DNA from: Microbacterium sp.
GTDB taxonomy: Bacteria > Actinomycetota > Actinomycetes > Actinomycetales > Microbacteriaceae
Assembly (NCBI GenBank): GCA_017306415.1
Contig: JAFKIL010000003.1
Coordinates: 434,001-498,000 of the forward strand
Direction: 5' to 3'
Length of the DNA: 64,000 bases
The notes below the pieces were generated by a model. That model did not search any database, was not told the origin of the DNA, and saw only the letters and a list, made by a program, of their open reading frames with translations. Positions 17,230 through 29,954 of the stretch are shown piece by piece. How positions within the stretch are numbered: the first letter of the stretch is position 1; every line of letters begins with the position of its first letter. Both the position numbers and the translations under genes were made by a program.

Positions 17230-17264
17230 CCGGGAGCGGAGTGCGCGCCCAGTATCGTTGACGC

Positions 17265-18227
17265 GTGCCCCGCTTCGACCTGAGCCTGCCCGAGCTCGAG
17301 GCCTACCGGCCCGACGTGCGCGAACCCGCCGACTTCGACGCCTTCTGGGACGAGACGCTCACCGCGTCCCGCGCCGCCGGCGGCGAGGTGGAGATGACAC
17401 CCGTCGCCACGCCGCTCTCCTCGTTCGACGTGTTCGACCTGACGTTCCCGGGCTTCGCGGGCGAGCCGATCAAGGCCTGGTTCATGGTGCCCGCCGGTGC
17501 GGAAGAGCCGCTGCCGGCCGTCGTCGAATACGTCGGCTACGGAGGCGGCCGCGGCCTCCCCTCCGAGCGACTCCCCTGGCCGTCGACGGGACGTGCCTAC
17601 CTGATCATGGACACCCGCGGGCAGGGGTCGACGTGGAGCAGAGGCGACACCCCCGACCCGCACGGCTCCGGCCCTGCCCACCCCGGCTTCCTCACCAAGG
17701 GCGTGCACGACCCCGCGGAGTACTACTACCGCAGGGTGTTCACCGACGCCGTGCGCGCCGTCGACGCCGTCCGCACACTCCCGCAGGTCGATCCCGCCCG
17801 GGTGGCGGTCACCGGCGGGAGCCAGGGCGGCGGCATCACGCTCGCCGCGGCGGGCCTGTGCGACGGACTGGTCGCCGCGATGCCCGACGTGCCTTTCCTC
17901 TGTCACTTCGAGCGCGCGATCGGGCTCACCGACACCGACCCGTACGGCGAGATGGTGCGTTACCTGGCCATTCATCGCGGAGCGCAGGAGCGCGTCTTCG
18001 ACACGCTCTCCTACTTCGATGGCGTGAACTTCGCGAAGCGCGCGACCGCGCCGGGACTCTTCTCGGTCGGCCTCATGGATCAGACCTGCCCGCCCTCGAC
18101 GGTGTACGCCGCATTCAACAACTATGCCGGTCCGCACGAGATCGAGGTCTACTCCCACAACCAGCACGAGGGCGGCCAGTCGGACCAGTGGCTCGCGCAG
18201 GCGGCCTTCCTCGCCCGCCACACCTGA
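17265..18227 (+). CDS. Acetyl xylan esterase / cephalosporin C deacetylase family (CE7)
   Basis: This 320-residue alpha/beta hydrolase of the CE7 family removes acetyl groups from xylo-oligosaccharides and similar small substrates. Hallmarks are YVGYGGGRGLPSE, the RGQGSTWSRGDTPD segment (family RGQ motif), the nucleophile elbow VTGGSQGGGI near residue 187, and the late histidine in YSHNQHEGG. No signal peptide, so it is probably cytoplasmic. The GTG start sits six bases after a TATCGT -10 (17253-17258), indicating a leaderless mRNA. Confidence 0.9.
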   Translation: MPRFDLSLPELEAYRPDVREPADFDAFWDETLTASRAAGGEVEMTPVATPLSSFDVFDLTFPGFAGEPIKAWFMVPAGAEEPLPAVVEYVGYGGGRGLPSERLPWPSTGRAYLIMDTRGQGSTWSRGDTPDPHGSGPAHPGFLTKGVHDPAEYYYRRVFTDAVRAVDAVRTLPQVDPARVAVTGGSQGGGITLAAAGLCDGLVAAMPDVPFLCHFERAIGLTDTDPYGEMVRYLAIHRGAQERVFDTLSYFDGVNFAKRATAPGLFSVGLMDQTCPPSTVYAAFNNYAGPHEIEVYSHNQHEGGQSDQWLAQAAFLARHT

Positions 18228-18247
18228 GCCCCGCACGGGGCCGCTGA

Positions 18248-18289
18248 CGCGAGAGGGGGCGGATGCCGCGGCATCCGCCCCCTCTCGCG
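18248..18289. terminator. Bidirectional hairpin terminator between the esterase and icd
   Basis: A perfect 42-bp palindrome (21-bp arms, reading CGCGAGAGGGGGCGGATGCC into its mirror) lies between two convergent genes. The stem is extremely stable. There is no clear U-tract, as is common in high-GC actinobacteria. A sister hairpin with nearly the same sequence lies at 35966-36003. Confidence 0.8.
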
Positions 18290-18296
18290 CGTGACG

Positions 18297-20516
<2,220 letters not shown>

Positions 20517-20546
20517 CTGGGTGTCTCCGTTCAGACCGTAGATTTG

Positions 20547-20560
20547 TCTCGATATCAAGA
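20547..20560 (-). promoter_or_regulatory. Palindromic operator upstream of icd
   Basis: On the plus strand it reads TCTCGATATCAAGA. With flanks it fits GTCTCGAYRTCRAGATA, the same 17-bp pattern found before sucC at 38158-38171. On the minus strand it overlaps TATCTT, a likely -10, about 40 bases before the GTG, so binding there should repress icd. Confidence 0.65.
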
Positions 20561-20696
20561 TACCTGAGCCCCGCCCCGGCTCTCGCGTTCGTGGTCCGGT
20601 CGCGCTGCGGCGCGCGCCCGGGGGAACGATGAACTCCGTGTGAAGGGATCGGCGCGACGTATCCGCGCGGCGCGCGGGGGCGTTAGCCTGTCTACC

Positions 20697-21149
20697 ATGG
20701 CTGAGCTGCGACTCGAAGAACTGTCCGCGTCGACGATCGTCGCGGTGAACAACATGTCGCTCAAGCCCGGCCAGGAGGAGTTCCTCTCGCCGGTGAGCTA
20801 CGGCGTCGCGGCGACGGTGGTCAATCCCCAGACATCGTGGCAGCGTGTCGTGCTCGACGGCGATGAGGTCGTCGGGTTCGTCAGCGCCAACTTCGATCCG
20901 GATTTCCCGCAGGAGCACTTCCGCTCCGTGCTGTGGCGCATCAATGTGAACGCCGACGAGCAGGGCCGCGGCGTCGGCCGGTTCGCCGTCGACGAGCTGC
21001 TGGCCGAGGCCCGTCGGCGCGGCATGGACCACGTCGACGTCATCTACGAAGCCGGGCAGGGCGGACCGCAGGCGTTCTTCGACCGCGTCGGCTTCACCCC
21101 GGTGGGCGAGACCGAGTACGGTGAGGTCATCGCGGAGATCGGCCTCTAG
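20697..21149 (+). CDS. GNAT family N-acetyltransferase
   Basis: This 150-residue acetyltransferase has the GNAT fold visible as [37 protein letters not shown] (the Q/RxxGxG acetyl-CoA loop) and [13 protein letters not shown] near the C-terminus. It resembles spermine/spermidine-type acetyltransferases (including YjcK/BltD-like proteins), but the substrate is not certain. TAGCCT at 20684-20689 lies seven bases before the ATG, so transcription is probably leaderless. It is divergent from icd. Confidence 0.88.
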   Translation: MAELRLEELSASTIVAVNNMSLKPGQEEFLSPVSYGVAATVVNPQTSWQRVVLDGDEVVGFVSANFDPDFPQEHFRSVLWRINVNADEQGRGVGRFAVDELLAEARRRGMDHVDVIYEAGQGGPQAFFDRVGFTPVGETEYGEVIAEIGL

Positions 21150-21282
21150 CCCGCGGCATCCCGCTCCCCGGACTCTCCCGGCGTCGCACCGGCGCCCCGG
21201 GCGGACCGGCGGCGGGGTCTCGGTTTCCCCTCCCCCACCCGAGGCCCCGTCGCCCTCGACGCCCGCGGGACTCCGCCGCGGA

Positions 21283-23094
21283 TCACACGAGGGACTGCCT
21301 CCACGCACTGTGCAGCTGCGCGAACTTGCCCGTCCCGGAGATGAGCGCGTCCGGCGCGTCGTCCTCGATGATCCGGCCGTGCTCCATGACCAGCACGCGG
21401 TCGGCGATCGCCACCGTCGACAGGCGGTGGGCGATGATGATCGCGGTGCGGTCGGCGAGCAGTGTCTGGAGCGCATCCTGGATCTGGCGCTCGCTCGGGA
21501 TGTCGAGCGAGGCCGTCGCCTCGTCCAGGATGAGGACCGCGGGGTCGGCGAGGAACGCGCGCGCGAACGAGATCAGCTGACGCTGCCCCGCCGACACACG
21601 GCCCCCGCGCTTGTTGACATCGGTGTTGTACCCGTCCGGCAGCGCCCGGATGAAGGCATCCGCCCCCACCGCGCGCGCGGCGGCCTCGATCTCGTCGAGC
21701 GTCGCGTCGGGCTTGCCGAGGGCGATGTTGTCGGCGACCGTCCCACTGAACAGGTAGGCCTCCTGCGTGACCATGACGATCGCGCGGCGCAGGTCCTTCG
21801 GGTGGAGGTCTCGCAGGTCCACGCCGTCCAGGCTCACCGTGCCACGCGTCGGGTCGTAGAACCGCGACACCAGCTTCGCCAGCGTCGACTTGCCCGCCCC
21901 GGTCGTGCCGACCAGGGCGATGGTCTCGCCCGCCGGGATGTCCAGCGTGAAGTCGGGCAGGATGACGCGACCCGACCCGTAGGCGAACTCGACGTCCTGG
22001 AAGCGGATGTGCCCCTGCGCCGTCCACAGGTCCACCGGCGTGCCGGGATCCGGGACGGTCGGCTCCTCCTCCAGCACGCCCGACACCTTCTCGAGCGCGG
22101 CCGTGGCCGACTGGTACGAGTTGAGGAACATCGCCACCTCCTCCAGCGGGCTGAAGAAGTTGCGCACGTACAGCACCGCGGCGAGCAGGCTGCCGATGAG
22201 GAGGGTGCCGTCGACGACGCGGAACGCGCCCCACACCAGGACGACCGCCATCGTGATGTTCGCGAGCAGGATGAGGCCGGGGTCGAAGACGCCGTAGAGC
22301 TTCACGAGACGCAGGTTCACGCGGCGGTAGTCCGCCGAGATCTCGCCGAACTCCTCGTCGTTGCGGCGCTCCTTGCGGAACGCCTTCACCGCGCGGACGC
22401 CGGTCATCGTCTCGACGAACTGGACGATCAGGCGCGCGCTCACCACGCGCGACTCGCGGAAGCCCTTCTGCGACTCGAGGTAGAACCAGCGCATCAGGAA
22501 CGTCAGCGGGATCCCCATGGCGATGAGGACGAGACCGCTCTGCCAGTCGAGGAGGAAGAGCGCGGCGAGCGTGAAGACGCCATACAGCGCACCCTGGACG
22601 AGCTGGTTCAGACCGCCGTCCAGGAGCTCGCGGATCGACTCCAGGTCGCTCGTCTGGCGCGAGATGATCCGCCCGGACGTGTACGTCTCGTGGAACTCGA
22701 GGCTCAGCCGCTGGGTGTGGCGGAAGATGCGCGTGCGCAGATCCATCAGGATCGCCTGCGTCAGCCGGGCCGAGAGCACCACGAACCAGCCGATGAGGCC
22801 CGCGCCGATGAGACCGGTGACGATGTACGCGATCGTGACCGCGAACGAGGGCATCCAGTCCGCATACTGCACGGCGCGCGGGAGCGCGGTGTTGATGCCG
22901 TACGCGATGAGCGACGGCCCCAGCACGCGGAGCGCCGTCGAGACGACCACGACGGACGCGGTCAGCACGACGAGCGGGCGCATCGGCCGGATCAGCGATC
23001 CGAGCAGCAGCAGCGAACGGCGCCGGATGGCGCGGCTCTCCGCCTTCGTGTAGTCGTGGCGGTCCTCCCCGCGGGTGCCGATCACGGTGCTCAC
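21283..23094 (-). CDS. Heterodimeric ABC exporter, second half (catalytic NBD)
   Basis: This 603-residue half-transporter has an N-terminal six-helix membrane domain (about 30-330) and a C-terminal ATPase with Walker [10 protein letters not shown], a signature reading VSAGQ instead of LSGGQ, and Walker [14 protein letters not shown] with the catalytic glutamate. With its partner it forms an asymmetric exporter of the TM287/288 or BmrCD kind, probably for drugs or lipids. The GTG start at 23094 overlaps the partner's stop. It shares the leader-controlled transcript starting near 25188. Confidence 0.92.
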   Translation of the reverse strand: MSTVIGTRGEDRHDYTKAESRAIRRRSLLLLGSLIRPMRPLVVLTASVVVVSTALRVLGPSLIAYGINTALPRAVQYADWMPSFAVTIAYIVTGLIGAGLIGWFVVLSARLTQAILMDLRTRIFRHTQRLSLEFHETYTSGRIISRQTSDLESIRELLDGGLNQLVQGALYGVFTLAALFLLDWQSGLVLIAMGIPLTFLMRWFYLESQKGFRESRVVSARLIVQFVETMTGVRAVKAFRKERRNDEEFGEISADYRRVNLRLVKLYGVFDPGLILLANITMAVVLVWGAFRVVDGTLLIGSLLAAVLYVRNFFSPLEEVAMFLNSYQSATAALEKVSGVLEEEPTVPDPGTPVDLWTAQGHIRFQDVEFAYGSGRVILPDFTLDIPAGETIALVGTTGAGKSTLAKLVSRFYDPTRGTVSLDGVDLRDLHPKDLRRAIVMVTQEAYLFSGTVADNIALGKPDATLDEIEAAARAVGADAFIRALPDGYNTDVNKRGGRVSAGQRQLISFARAFLADPAVLILDEATASLDIPSERQIQDALQTLLADRTAIIIAHRLSTVAIADRVLVMEHGRIIEDDAPDALISGTGKFAQLHSAWRQSLV

Positions 23095-24905
23095 AGGTTC
23101 ACCTCCCTCTCTCGCTGGCGCAGATCGTCGGCCTCGAGGCTCGAGATCACGTGCCGGTAGTGTTCGCTGTCGCGCAGCAGGTCGCTGTGCGTGCCGACCG
23201 CGGTGATGCGGCCGGCCTCCAGCACCGCCACGCGGTCCGCGAGCGCCACCGTCGACGGACGGTGGGCCACGATGAGCGCGGTGGTGGTGGCGAGGACGCG
23301 CCGCAGCGCCGCCTCGACGAGCGCCTCCGTGTCGACGTCGAGCGCCGACAGCGGGTCGTCGAGCACGAGCACGGCGGGCTTCGCCGCCACCGCGCGGGCG
23401 AGCGCCAGCCGCTGACGCTGACCGCCGGAGAGGCTCAGGCCCTCCTCGCCCACCGCCGTCTCGACGCCGTCGGGCAGCTCGTACGCGAAGTGCGCCTGCG
23501 CGATCTCGAGCGCCTCGTCCAGGACGGCCTGCGCCTCCGGACTGCGCGGGTCGAGGTCGTCGCGGCCGAGCAGCACGTTGTCGCGGACGGACGCCGAGAA
23601 CAGCGTCGCGTCCTCGAAGGCCATCGAGATGTGCCGGCGCAGCTCGTCGAGGCGGAGGTCGCGCACGTCGACGCCGTCGAGCTCCACCGATCCGCCGGTG
23701 ACGTCGTACAGCCGCGTGGGCAGCGTCGTCAGGGTGGTCTTGCCCGACCCGGTCAGACCCACGAGGGCCATCGTCTCCCCCGGCCGCAGCACCAGGTCGA
23801 TGCCGTCGAGGAGGTCGCGTTCGGACTCCGCGGCATCCTGATACCGGAAGCGCGCACCGCGGAACGCGAGCTCGCCCTTCGGCACGGGGATCGTGCGGGG
23901 CTCGTCGGGGTCGACGATGTCGTTCTCCTCGTCGAGCACCTCGAAGACGCGGTCGGTCGCGGTGCGGGCGTCGACCAGGAACGAGAAGAGGAACCCGAGC
24001 GATTCCAGCGGCCACCGCAGCGCCGTGCCCATCGCGAAGAACGCGAACAGCTCGCCCACGGTGATCTGGCGCTGGCTCACGAGCCAGATGCCGAGGAGGA
24101 GGCACAGGGCGAACGCGATCATCGGCACGACCTCGAGCCAGAACCACAGCACGCCGACCTCGCGCGCCTTGCCGAGCTCCGTGGCGCGCAGGGACTCGAC
24201 CTGCCGCGTGAACTTCTGCAGCGCGTGCTTGCCCCGCCCGAACGCCTTCAGCACGCGGATGCCGTGGACGCTCTCCTCGACGGCGGTCGCCAGATCGCCG
24301 GCCTGATCCTGGCTCTGCCGTGCGAGGGTGCCGTAGTTGCGCTCGAACCGGTACCCGAACCACCACAGCGGCGCGGACACCACGAGGAACGTGACGCCCA
24401 GCGCCCAGTGCCAGCGGAACAGCAGCAGCGTCCCCAGGAGCACGGTGAGGACGTTCACGACGAGCAGGATGAGACCGAAGATGAGCCACCGTCGGATCAG
24501 GTTGATGTCCTGCATCATGCGCGACAGCAGCTGACCGGACTGCCACCGGTCGTGGAAGGCGACCGGGAGGCGCTGGAGGCGCCGGTAGAAGCGCTGGCGG
24601 ATCTCGTACTCGACGGCGGTGCCCGGCGTCAGCACGAACGCGCGCCGCAGGTACACGAACAGCGCCTCCAGGACGCCGAGCACGAGCACGCCGGCGGACG
24701 CCCAGACGATGAGCGAGATGTCGCCCGAGGCGATCGGACCGTCGACGGTGGCCTGCAGCACGAGCGGGATGATCAGCGTCATCACGGCGGCCAGGAGCGC
24801 GACGACGAATCCGCCGACCATGCGCGGCAGGACGGGTCTGACGAAGGGGTAGAGGCGGGCGAGAGCCTGGGGAGTGGACAGTCTCGGCGTTGACGAGGAG
24901 CTCAT
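23091..24905 (-). CDS. Heterodimeric ABC exporter, first half (degenerate NBD)
   Basis: This 604-residue half-transporter has six membrane helices (about 20-320) followed by an ATPase with Walker [10 protein letters not shown], canonical signature LSGGQ and Walker [14 protein letters not shown]. Aspartate replaces the catalytic glutamate in Walker B. Together with the partner's altered signature this gives one dead and one live ATP site, the mark of heterodimeric exporters such as BmrCD and TM287/288. The gene lies downstream of a structured leader with a 25-codon reading frame; Bacillus bmrCD is likewise preceded by the leader peptide gene bmrB. Confidence 0.92.
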   Translation of the reverse strand: MSSSSTPRLSTPQALARLYPFVRPVLPRMVGGFVVALLAAVMTLIIPLVLQATVDGPIASGDISLIVWASAGVLVLGVLEALFVYLRRAFVLTPGTAVEYEIRQRFYRRLQRLPVAFHDRWQSGQLLSRMMQDINLIRRWLIFGLILLVVNVLTVLLGTLLLFRWHWALGVTFLVVSAPLWWFGYRFERNYGTLARQSQDQAGDLATAVEESVHGIRVLKAFGRGKHALQKFTRQVESLRATELGKAREVGVLWFWLEVVPMIAFALCLLLGIWLVSQRQITVGELFAFFAMGTALRWPLESLGFLFSFLVDARTATDRVFEVLDEENDIVDPDEPRTIPVPKGELAFRGARFRYQDAAESERDLLDGIDLVLRPGETMALVGLTGSGKTTLTTLPTRLYDVTGGSVELDGVDVRDLRLDELRRHISMAFEDATLFSASVRDNVLLGRDDLDPRSPEAQAVLDEALEIAQAHFAYELPDGVETAVGEEGLSLSGGQRQRLALARAVAAKPAVLVLDDPLSALDVDTEALVEAALRRVLATTTALIVAHRPSTVALADRVAVLEAGRITAVGTHSDLLRDSEHYRHVISSLEADDLRQREREVNL

Positions 24906-25188
24906 GATCCTTGCGGGGTCGATTGCGGATGCCGCGGACGGCGGAGACGCCGCGCAGGGCGACGCGAAGGGGGGCGCCGGAGGACGCCGGACGGCAGTGG
25001 TCTGGACGGAAGCAGGCGGACGTCTGTCCGCGATCGGAACGGGTCCGGGTCTACCCCTGGGAGACGTGCGCCTCGCCGGCGATCGGAAGGAAGGCGACCG
25101 GCTTGGCTGTGACGACGGCCTGGTACATGGCTTCCTCCTCGGATCGTGGAACAGTGTCTGTCGTCCGCGGCGGACCTCGAGGCGACAG
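24906..25188 (-). promoter_or_regulatory. Structured leader of the ABC exporter operon
   Basis: This is the 5' untranslated region of the exporter mRNA. The first 31 bases (25158-25188) can fold into a hairpin with outer stem CTGTCG/CGACAG and inner stem TCCGC/GCGGA. The leader peptide frame follows at 25051-25128. A GCGGAC/GTCCGC hairpin with a 4-base loop lies at 25016-25031, 20 bases past the leader stop. Further GC-rich complementary stretches (for example GGCG/CGCC pairs around 24974-24989) follow. Alternative pairings between these could control read-through or ribosome access. Confidence 0.5.
25051..25128 (-). CDS. Candidate 25-residue leader peptide upstream of the ABC exporter
   Basis: The minus-strand frame ATG 25128 to TAG 25051 encodes [20 protein letters not shown] followed by HVSQG. 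It has one of the best ribosome sites in the window, GAGGAGGAAGCC directly before the ATG. It sits about 60 bases after the predicted start of transcription and about 145 bases before the exporter gene. Between it and the exporter are hairpin-forming segments. The layout (promoter, structured 5' end, short well-initiated ORF, structured spacer, ABC genes) is that of a ribosome-sensing attenuator. No homologue search was possible, so translation is inferred only from the initiation signal. Confidence 0.55.
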   Translation of the reverse strand: MYQAVVTAKPVAFLPIAGEAHVSQG

Positions 25189-25194
25189 CCCTCC

Positions 25195-25224
25195 AGCCTA
25201 TCCCTGGGCGTTTGCTGAAAGCAA
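25195..25224 (-). promoter_or_regulatory. Promoter of the ABC exporter leader
   Basis: On the minus strand TTGCTT (25219-25224), an 18-base spacer and TAGGCT (25195-25200) give a good sigma-A-like promoter. Transcription would start near 25188, the first base of the leader hairpin. Confidence 0.65.
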
Positions 25225-25253
25225 GGCCGAGTCGGAGATCCGCCCCGCGGGGT

Positions 25254-26291
25254 TCACGGCCGGGCGACGACGATGCCCGCAGGCTGCGGGCCGTCCATCC
25301 CCACGAGCGCGTCGATGGCGCCATCGAGGTCGACGACCGAGCCGACGAGCCGGGACGGATCGAGCCGTCCCGACGCGACCAGCTCGAGCAGCGGGCCGTA
25401 GTCGGCCGCGGCCATGCCGTGCGATCCGTACACCTCCAGCTCCCACGCGATCACCCGGTCCCACGGCAGGGGCGCGGAGGCCGCAGCCCCCAGCATCAGC
25501 CCGACCTGCACATGACGACCACGGCGCCGGAGACTGCGCACGGCCGCATCCGCGGTCGCCGCCGATCCGAGCGCGTCGATCGAGACGTGGGCCCCGCCGC
25601 CGGTCGCGGCGCGGACCTCCTCCGACGCGTCACCCGAGCGGATCGTGACGGATGCGCCGAGCTCGCGGGCGCGCTCCAGGGCGGCGTCGGACAGATCCAC
25701 CGCCGTCACCCGCGCGCCCAGCGCCACGGCCACCATGACGGCCGACAGACCCACTCCCCCGCATCCGAACACCACGACCTCGTCTCCGGCGCGCACGCGC
25801 GCGTGGGCGGTGACCGCGCGGAACGCGGTCGCGAAGCGGCAGCCGAGCGAGGCGGCGGTGACGGCATCCACCCCGTCGGGCAGGGCGACGAGGTTGAGGT
25901 CGGCCGCGCGGACGACGACGTACTCGGCGAACGACCCGGCGTGCGTGAAGCCCGGCTGGGTCTGGTCGGGGCAGACCTGCGCGTCACCGGCGGCGCACCA
26001 CTCGCAGCGGCCGCAGCCGTTCACGAACGGCGCCGTCACGCGCGCGCCGACCGCGAAGTCCCGGACGAGGGGGCCCGTGACCGCGACGACTCCGGCGAAC
26101 TCGTGCCCGGGCACGTGCGGCAGGGCGACCGGATCGTGCCCGCGCCACGCGTGCCAGTCGGAGCGGCACACACCCGTCGCCTCGACCCACACGATCGCGC
26201 CGTCAGCGGGGCATTCCGGGCGCGGGACCTCGCGGATCCCGGGCCGCTCACCCACCGCGTCGTACACGACAGCCCGCATCGATCCGCTCAT
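25254..26291 (-). CDS. Zinc-dependent medium-chain alcohol dehydrogenase
   Basis: This 345-residue MDR enzyme has catalytic zinc ligands in GVCRSDWHAW and PHVPGHEFAGVV, the structural zinc motif GCGRCEWCAAGDAQVC, and the NAD(P) Rossmann segment VVVFGCGGVGLSAVM near residue 175. It resembles alcohol dehydrogenases of the AdhA/threonine dehydrogenase-like branch; the substrate cannot be told. The start at 26291 has GGAGGG directly upstream; a second in-frame ATG four codons later is possible. It is monocistronic as far as can be seen, between the exporter leader and ogt. Confidence 0.9.
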   Translation of the reverse strand: MSGSMRAVVYDAVGERPGIREVPRPECPADGAIVWVEATGVCRSDWHAWRGHDPVALPHVPGHEFAGVVAVTGPLVRDFAVGARVTAPFVNGCGRCEWCAAGDAQVCPDQTQPGFTHAGSFAEYVVVRAADLNLVALPDGVDAVTAASLGCRFATAFRAVTAHARVRAGDEVVVFGCGGVGLSAVMVAVALGARVTAVDLSDAALERARELGASVTIRSGDASEEVRAATGGGAHVSIDALGSAATADAAVRSLRRRGRHVQVGLMLGAAASAPLPWDRVIAWELEVYGSHGMAAADYGPLLELVASGRLDPSRLVGSVVDLDGAIDALVGMDGPQPAGIVVARP

Positions 26292-26342
26292 CCCTCCATT
26301 CTCGCGGGGAGCGGAGGAGGTGGCGCGACCACTGCCGTCGGC

Positions 26343-26855
26343 TCAGGCGACGAGCTGCGGCGTCCGCGTCGCCTCGCGGTCGAGGAGGCTCCGCTTGACC
26401 TCGAGGCCCCACGCGAATCCGCCCAGCGACCCGTCGGTGCGGAGCACCCGGTGGCACGGCACGAAGAGCGCCGGCGCGTTGCGCGCGCAGATGGATGCCG
26501 CGGCGCGGACCGCGGAGGGCTGGTCGAGCAGTGCGGCGAACTCCGCGTAGGAGAGGGGACGACCCGGCTCGATCCGGCGGAGGGCCGCCCAGCCGGCGAG
26601 CTGCATCGCCGTGCCCTGCTGTACGACGGCGACGTCGTCGATGGCCGAGAGATCGCCGCCGTAGTACGCGCGGGCGGCGGCCGCGGCATCCGTCTCGCCG
26701 TCGCGGACGGTCGACGGCCGCAGGCGCGGGTGGATGCGGTCGACGGCTGCGCCGACGTCCGCCGTCCACCCGGACGCCAGCACGCGGCCCCGGTGGTCGG
26801 CGACGACGGTGAACGCGCCGTCGGGGGTGTCGATGGTCTGGACGATCGCGGTCAT
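26343..26855 (-). CDS. ogt: Methylated-DNA--protein-cysteine methyltransferase
   Basis: This 170-residue suicide repair protein transfers a methyl group from O6-methylguanine to its own cysteine in the [18 protein letters not shown] active-site stretch near residues 130-147. The N-terminal ribonuclease-like domain includes [12 protein letters not shown]. Its ATG overlaps the stop of the Ada-AlkA gene (ATGA at 26852-26855), so damage reversal and base excision are expressed together as an alkylation-damage operon. Confidence 0.94.
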   Translation of the reverse strand: MTAIVQTIDTPDGAFTVVADHRGRVLASGWTADVGAAVDRIHPRLRPSTVRDGETDAAAAARAYYGGDLSAIDDVAVVQQGTAMQLAGWAALRRIEPGRPLSYAEFAALLDQPSAVRAAASICARNAPALFVPCHRVLRTDGSLGGFAWGLEVKRSLLDREATRTPQLVA

Positions 26856-28366
26856 CGGATCTGCTCCTCGGTCGGGGTCTGGTTCGGGATCGGGGCGGGG
26901 GCGGGGCGCGCGCGTGCCGGGCGCGCCGGTGCCGCGTGCCACAGGTGCGCGGTGAGGTAGCTGCGCCACGGCGCCACACGGGCGGCCCACGCGACGAGTC
27001 CGGCCGGGTCGGCGGGGATGCCGAGGGCCGCCGCGCCCGCCCGGGCGGCGACGTCGCCAGGGAGGACGACGTCGGGATCGCCCGTCACCCGCATCCGCAC
27101 GTAGTCCGCGGTCCACGGGCCGACCCCGGGGAGCGCCAGGAGGGCCGCGCGCTGGGCGATGCCGTCGTCGCCCGCGCTGAGGTCGAGGTCGCCGCCCGCG
27201 ATCGCCGCGGCCGCGCCGGTGATCGCCCGGATGCGGGCCGCGGGGCCGCGCAGGACCTCGTGCCCGCGTTCGGCGATCGCCGCCATCGAGGGGAAGAGGC
27301 GATCGGTCCCCTCGTGCTCGGGGACCTCCGCACCGAGGACGGCGGCGAGGTGCGACAGCGCGGTGCGGGCGGAGGCGACGGACACCTGCTGGCCGACCAT
27401 CGCGCGCACGAGCATCTCGGACGGATCGACGGCCCCCGGCACCCTGATGCCGGGGGTGCCCGCGACCGCGGCCGCCAGCTCGGGCTGACGTGCGAGCGCG
27501 TCGTCGATCGCAGTCGGGTCGGCGTCGAGATCGAACAGCCGCCGCGCCCGCGCGACGAGCGACGGCAGATCGCTCATGCGGGTGAGTCGCGACTCCAGGC
27601 GGATCCGGGTGCCCTCGGCGCGGATCCGGAACCAGGCGGGGCCGCCGGGGAGCGACAGCGTGCGCGCATAGGACGACGCGGTCGCGACCTCGACGCCCGG
27701 CAGGGCACGCGCCGACATCCACGCGAACAGACCCGCCGCGTCGAGAGGACCTCGGTGCGCGAGCACCAGGTCGATGGCCCCCGGGTCCGTCGTCCACGCC
27801 GCGTGCGGCGCCCTCCGCCGTGCACGCAGCTCGAGCGGCGTCATCCCGAACACCTCGCGCACCGTCTCGTTGAACTGACGGATGCTCGCGAAGCCGGCCG
27901 AGAACGCCACGTCGGCGGCCGGGAGGTCGGTGCCCACCAGGAGCAGGCGCGCCGTGTGAGCCCGATGCGCGCGGGCGAGGGCGAGCGGGCCGGCGCCGAG
28001 CTCCGTGGTGAGGATGCGGCCGAGGTGACGAGACGAGTAGCCGAGACGCCGGGCCAGGCCCGGCACGCCCTCGCGCTCGACGACGCCGTCGGCGATGAGG
28101 CGCATGGCGCGACCCGCGGCGTCGCCGCGCAGATTCCACGCCGGCGAGCCGGGCGCCGCCTCCGGGAGACAGCGCTTGCAGGCCCGGTAGCCGGCCTCGT
28201 GCGCGGCGGCAGAGGTGGGGTAGAACGTGACGTTGGCGGCTTTGGGCGTCCGTGCCGGGCAGCTCGGCCGGCAGTAGATCCCGGTCGAGCGCACCGCCGT
28301 CACGAACTGCCCGTCGAAGCGCGGGTCGCGGGATTCGATCACGCGGTAGCGCTCGTCGAATGTCAT
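26852..28366 (-). CDS. Ada-AlkA fusion: methyl-phosphotriester sensor/regulator with 3-methyladenine glycosylase
   Basis: This 504-residue protein joins three parts. The Ada zinc domain has four cysteines in YCRPSCPAR and ACKRCLPE (about 30-72). An AraC-type helix-turn-helix follows (about 85-175, with [16 protein letters not shown] and [19 protein letters not shown]). An AlkA domain is last, with the helix-hairpin-helix [17 protein letters not shown] and the catalytic aspartate in VLPGDVA. It can sense methylated DNA, activate its own operon and excise 3-methyladenine. The start is probably the ATG at 28366; a GTG at 28381 lies six bases after CAGGCT, a near-perfect leaderless -10, and is a serious alternative. 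Confidence 0.93.
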   Translation of the reverse strand: MTFDERYRVIESRDPRFDGQFVTAVRSTGIYCRPSCPARTPKAANVTFYPTSAAAHEAGYRACKRCLPEAAPGSPAWNLRGDAAGRAMRLIADGVVEREGVPGLARRLGYSSRHLGRILTTELGAGPLALARAHRAHTARLLLVGTDLPAADVAFSAGFASIRQFNETVREVFGMTPLELRARRRAPHAAWTTDPGAIDLVLAHRGPLDAAGLFAWMSARALPGVEVATASSYARTLSLPGGPAWFRIRAEGTRIRLESRLTRMSDLPSLVARARRLFDLDADPTAIDDALARQPELAAAVAGTPGIRVPGAVDPSEMLVRAMVGQQVSVASARTALSHLAAVLGAEVPEHEGTDRLFPSMAAIAERGHEVLRGPAARIRAITGAAAAIAGGDLDLSAGDDGIAQRAALLALPGVGPWTADYVRMRVTGDPDVVLPGDVAARAGAAALGIPADPAGLVAWAARVAPWRSYLTAHLWHAAPARPARARPAPAPIPNQTPTEEQIR

Positions 28367-28499
28367 GCCCTGGCTGCTCACCTGTTCAGCCTGACACGCT
28401 CCGGCGACATCGGCTCGCGGAAATCGGCCATCGCGGTGGCGACCGGCGCGGCCACGTGACCCCCTCCCCCCTGTCGCCGGCAGGCCGTAGCGTGGAGAC

Positions 28500-29927
28500 A
28501 TGACGGCACGCGAATACGACCTCATCGTGATCGGCGCAGGGGCGGTGGGCGAGAACGTCGCCGATCGGGCCGCGCAAGGCGGACTGTCGACGGTCATCGT
28601 CGAGGCGGAGCTGGTGGGCGGCGAGTGCTCCTACTGGGCGTGCATGCCGTCCAAGGCGCTGCTGCGCAGCGCCGCATCGCTCCGCGCCGCTCGCGACCTC
28701 GACGGTGCGAAGCAGGCCGTCACCGGACGACTCGACGTCGCCGGCGTCCTGCGACGACGCGATGCGATCACGCACGACTGGAACGACGACAGCCAGGTGT
28801 CGTGGGTCGAGGGCGCGGGGATCGACCTCGTGCGCGGCCATGCGCGCTTCACCGGCCCCAAGGAGGTGGTCGTCGAGGCCCCCGACGGCACGGTGACGCA
28901 CCTCACCGCGACGCACGCGGTCGCCGTGTGCACCGGCAGCGCGGCGCTCCTTCCCGACATCCCCGGGCTCCGCGACATCGAGCCGTGGACGAGCCGCGAC
29001 GCCACCAGCGCGCACGACATCCCGAGGTCGCTCGCCATCATCGGCGGCGGTGTCGTCGCCTGCGAGATGGCGACCGCATACGCGGGCTTCGGCACCGAGG
29101 TGACGATGGTGGTGCGCGGGGCCGGCCTGCTGGACGCCATGGAGCCTTTCGCGTCGGACCTCGTGCGGAGCTCTCTGGAAGGACTCGGCGTGGATCTCCG
29201 CTTCGGCGTCGAGACGACCGAGGCGAGACGTGACGACGGCGGCGCCGAGCTGGTGCTGTCGGACGGGAGCATCGTGAGCGCCGAGCAGGTGCTCGTGGCC
29301 GTCGGCCGCGTTCCGCACACGCTCGACCTCGGCGTCGAGATGATCGGGCTCGAGGCCGGCAGATGGCTCGACGTCGACGACACCATGCTCGTCACCGGCA
29401 CCGACTGGCTGTACGCCGTCGGCGACGTCAACCACCGCGTGCTGCTCACGCACCAGGGCAAGTACCAGGCGCGCGCGGCCGGGGACGTCATCGCGGCACG
29501 CGCTCTCGGCCGCCGCGTCGACGACCGGCCGTGGGGCGTTCACGTCGCGACCGCCGACCACGACGCGGTGCCGCAGGTCACGTTCACCGACCCCGAGGTG
29601 GCCTCGGTGGGGCTGACAGAGGCGGCCGCGCGCAAGGCGGGCCGCCGCATCCGCGTGCTCGACTACGACCTCTCCTGGGTGGCCGGCGCCTCCGCCTACG
29701 CCGACCACTACACCGGGCAGGCGCGCGCGATCGTCGACGAGGACCGCGGCGTGCTCATCGGCGCGACCTTCGTCGGTCCGGAGGTCGCCGAGCTGCTCCA
29801 TTCCGCCACCATCGCGATCGTCGGCGAGGTGCCGATCGAGCGACTCTGGCACGCCGTGCCGCCGTACCCCACCGTCAGCGAGGTGTGGCTGCGATTCCTC
29901 GAGGCGTACGGCCGCCCCACGACCTGA
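28500..29927 (+). CDS. FAD/NAD(P)-dependent disulfide oxidoreductase (pyridine nucleotide class I)
   Basis: This 475-residue flavoenzyme has the FAD-binding [20 protein letters not shown], a redox C-x4-C in [17 protein letters not shown], the NAD(P) motif [15 protein letters not shown], a second FAD contact around [10 protein letters not shown] and a C-terminal dimerisation domain. It belongs with dihydrolipoamide dehydrogenase, mycothione reductase and mercuric reductase, but the active-site loop (CSYWAC, with CMPSK) is the divergent form seen in many actinobacterial proteins of unknown substrate. TAGCGT (28488-28493) six bases before the ATG indicates a leaderless transcript. Confidence 0.9.
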   Translation: MTAREYDLIVIGAGAVGENVADRAAQGGLSTVIVEAELVGGECSYWACMPSKALLRSAASLRAARDLDGAKQAVTGRLDVAGVLRRRDAITHDWNDDSQVSWVEGAGIDLVRGHARFTGPKEVVVEAPDGTVTHLTATHAVAVCTGSAALLPDIPGLRDIEPWTSRDATSAHDIPRSLAIIGGGVVACEMATAYAGFGTEVTMVVRGAGLLDAMEPFASDLVRSSLEGLGVDLRFGVETTEARRDDGGAELVLSDGSIVSAEQVLVAVGRVPHTLDLGVEMIGLEAGRWLDVDDTMLVTGTDWLYAVGDVNHRVLLTHQGKYQARAAGDVIAARALGRRVDDRPWGVHVATADHDAVPQVTFTDPEVASVGLTEAAARKAGRRIRVLDYDLSWVAGASAYADHYTGQARAIVDEDRGVLIGATFVGPEVAELLHSATIAIVGEVPIERLWHAVPPYPTVSEVWLRFLEAYGRPTT

Positions 29928-29954
29928 ACCCCGCCCGGGGCGAGGGCGGCCCGA

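Noticed and set aside
26292-26342. Possible shared operon between the Ada-AlkA/ogt pair and the alcohol dehydrogenase downstream.
   Set aside because: The dehydrogenase has its own ribosome site and no overlap. The 51-bp gap allows read-through but gives no positive evidence for a functional link.
29928-29954. CCCCG/CGGGG-type inverted sequence between the flavin oxidoreductase and purH considered as a terminator.
   Set aside because: The stem is only about five pairs and overlaps itself, so it cannot be separated from background GC-rich sequence.
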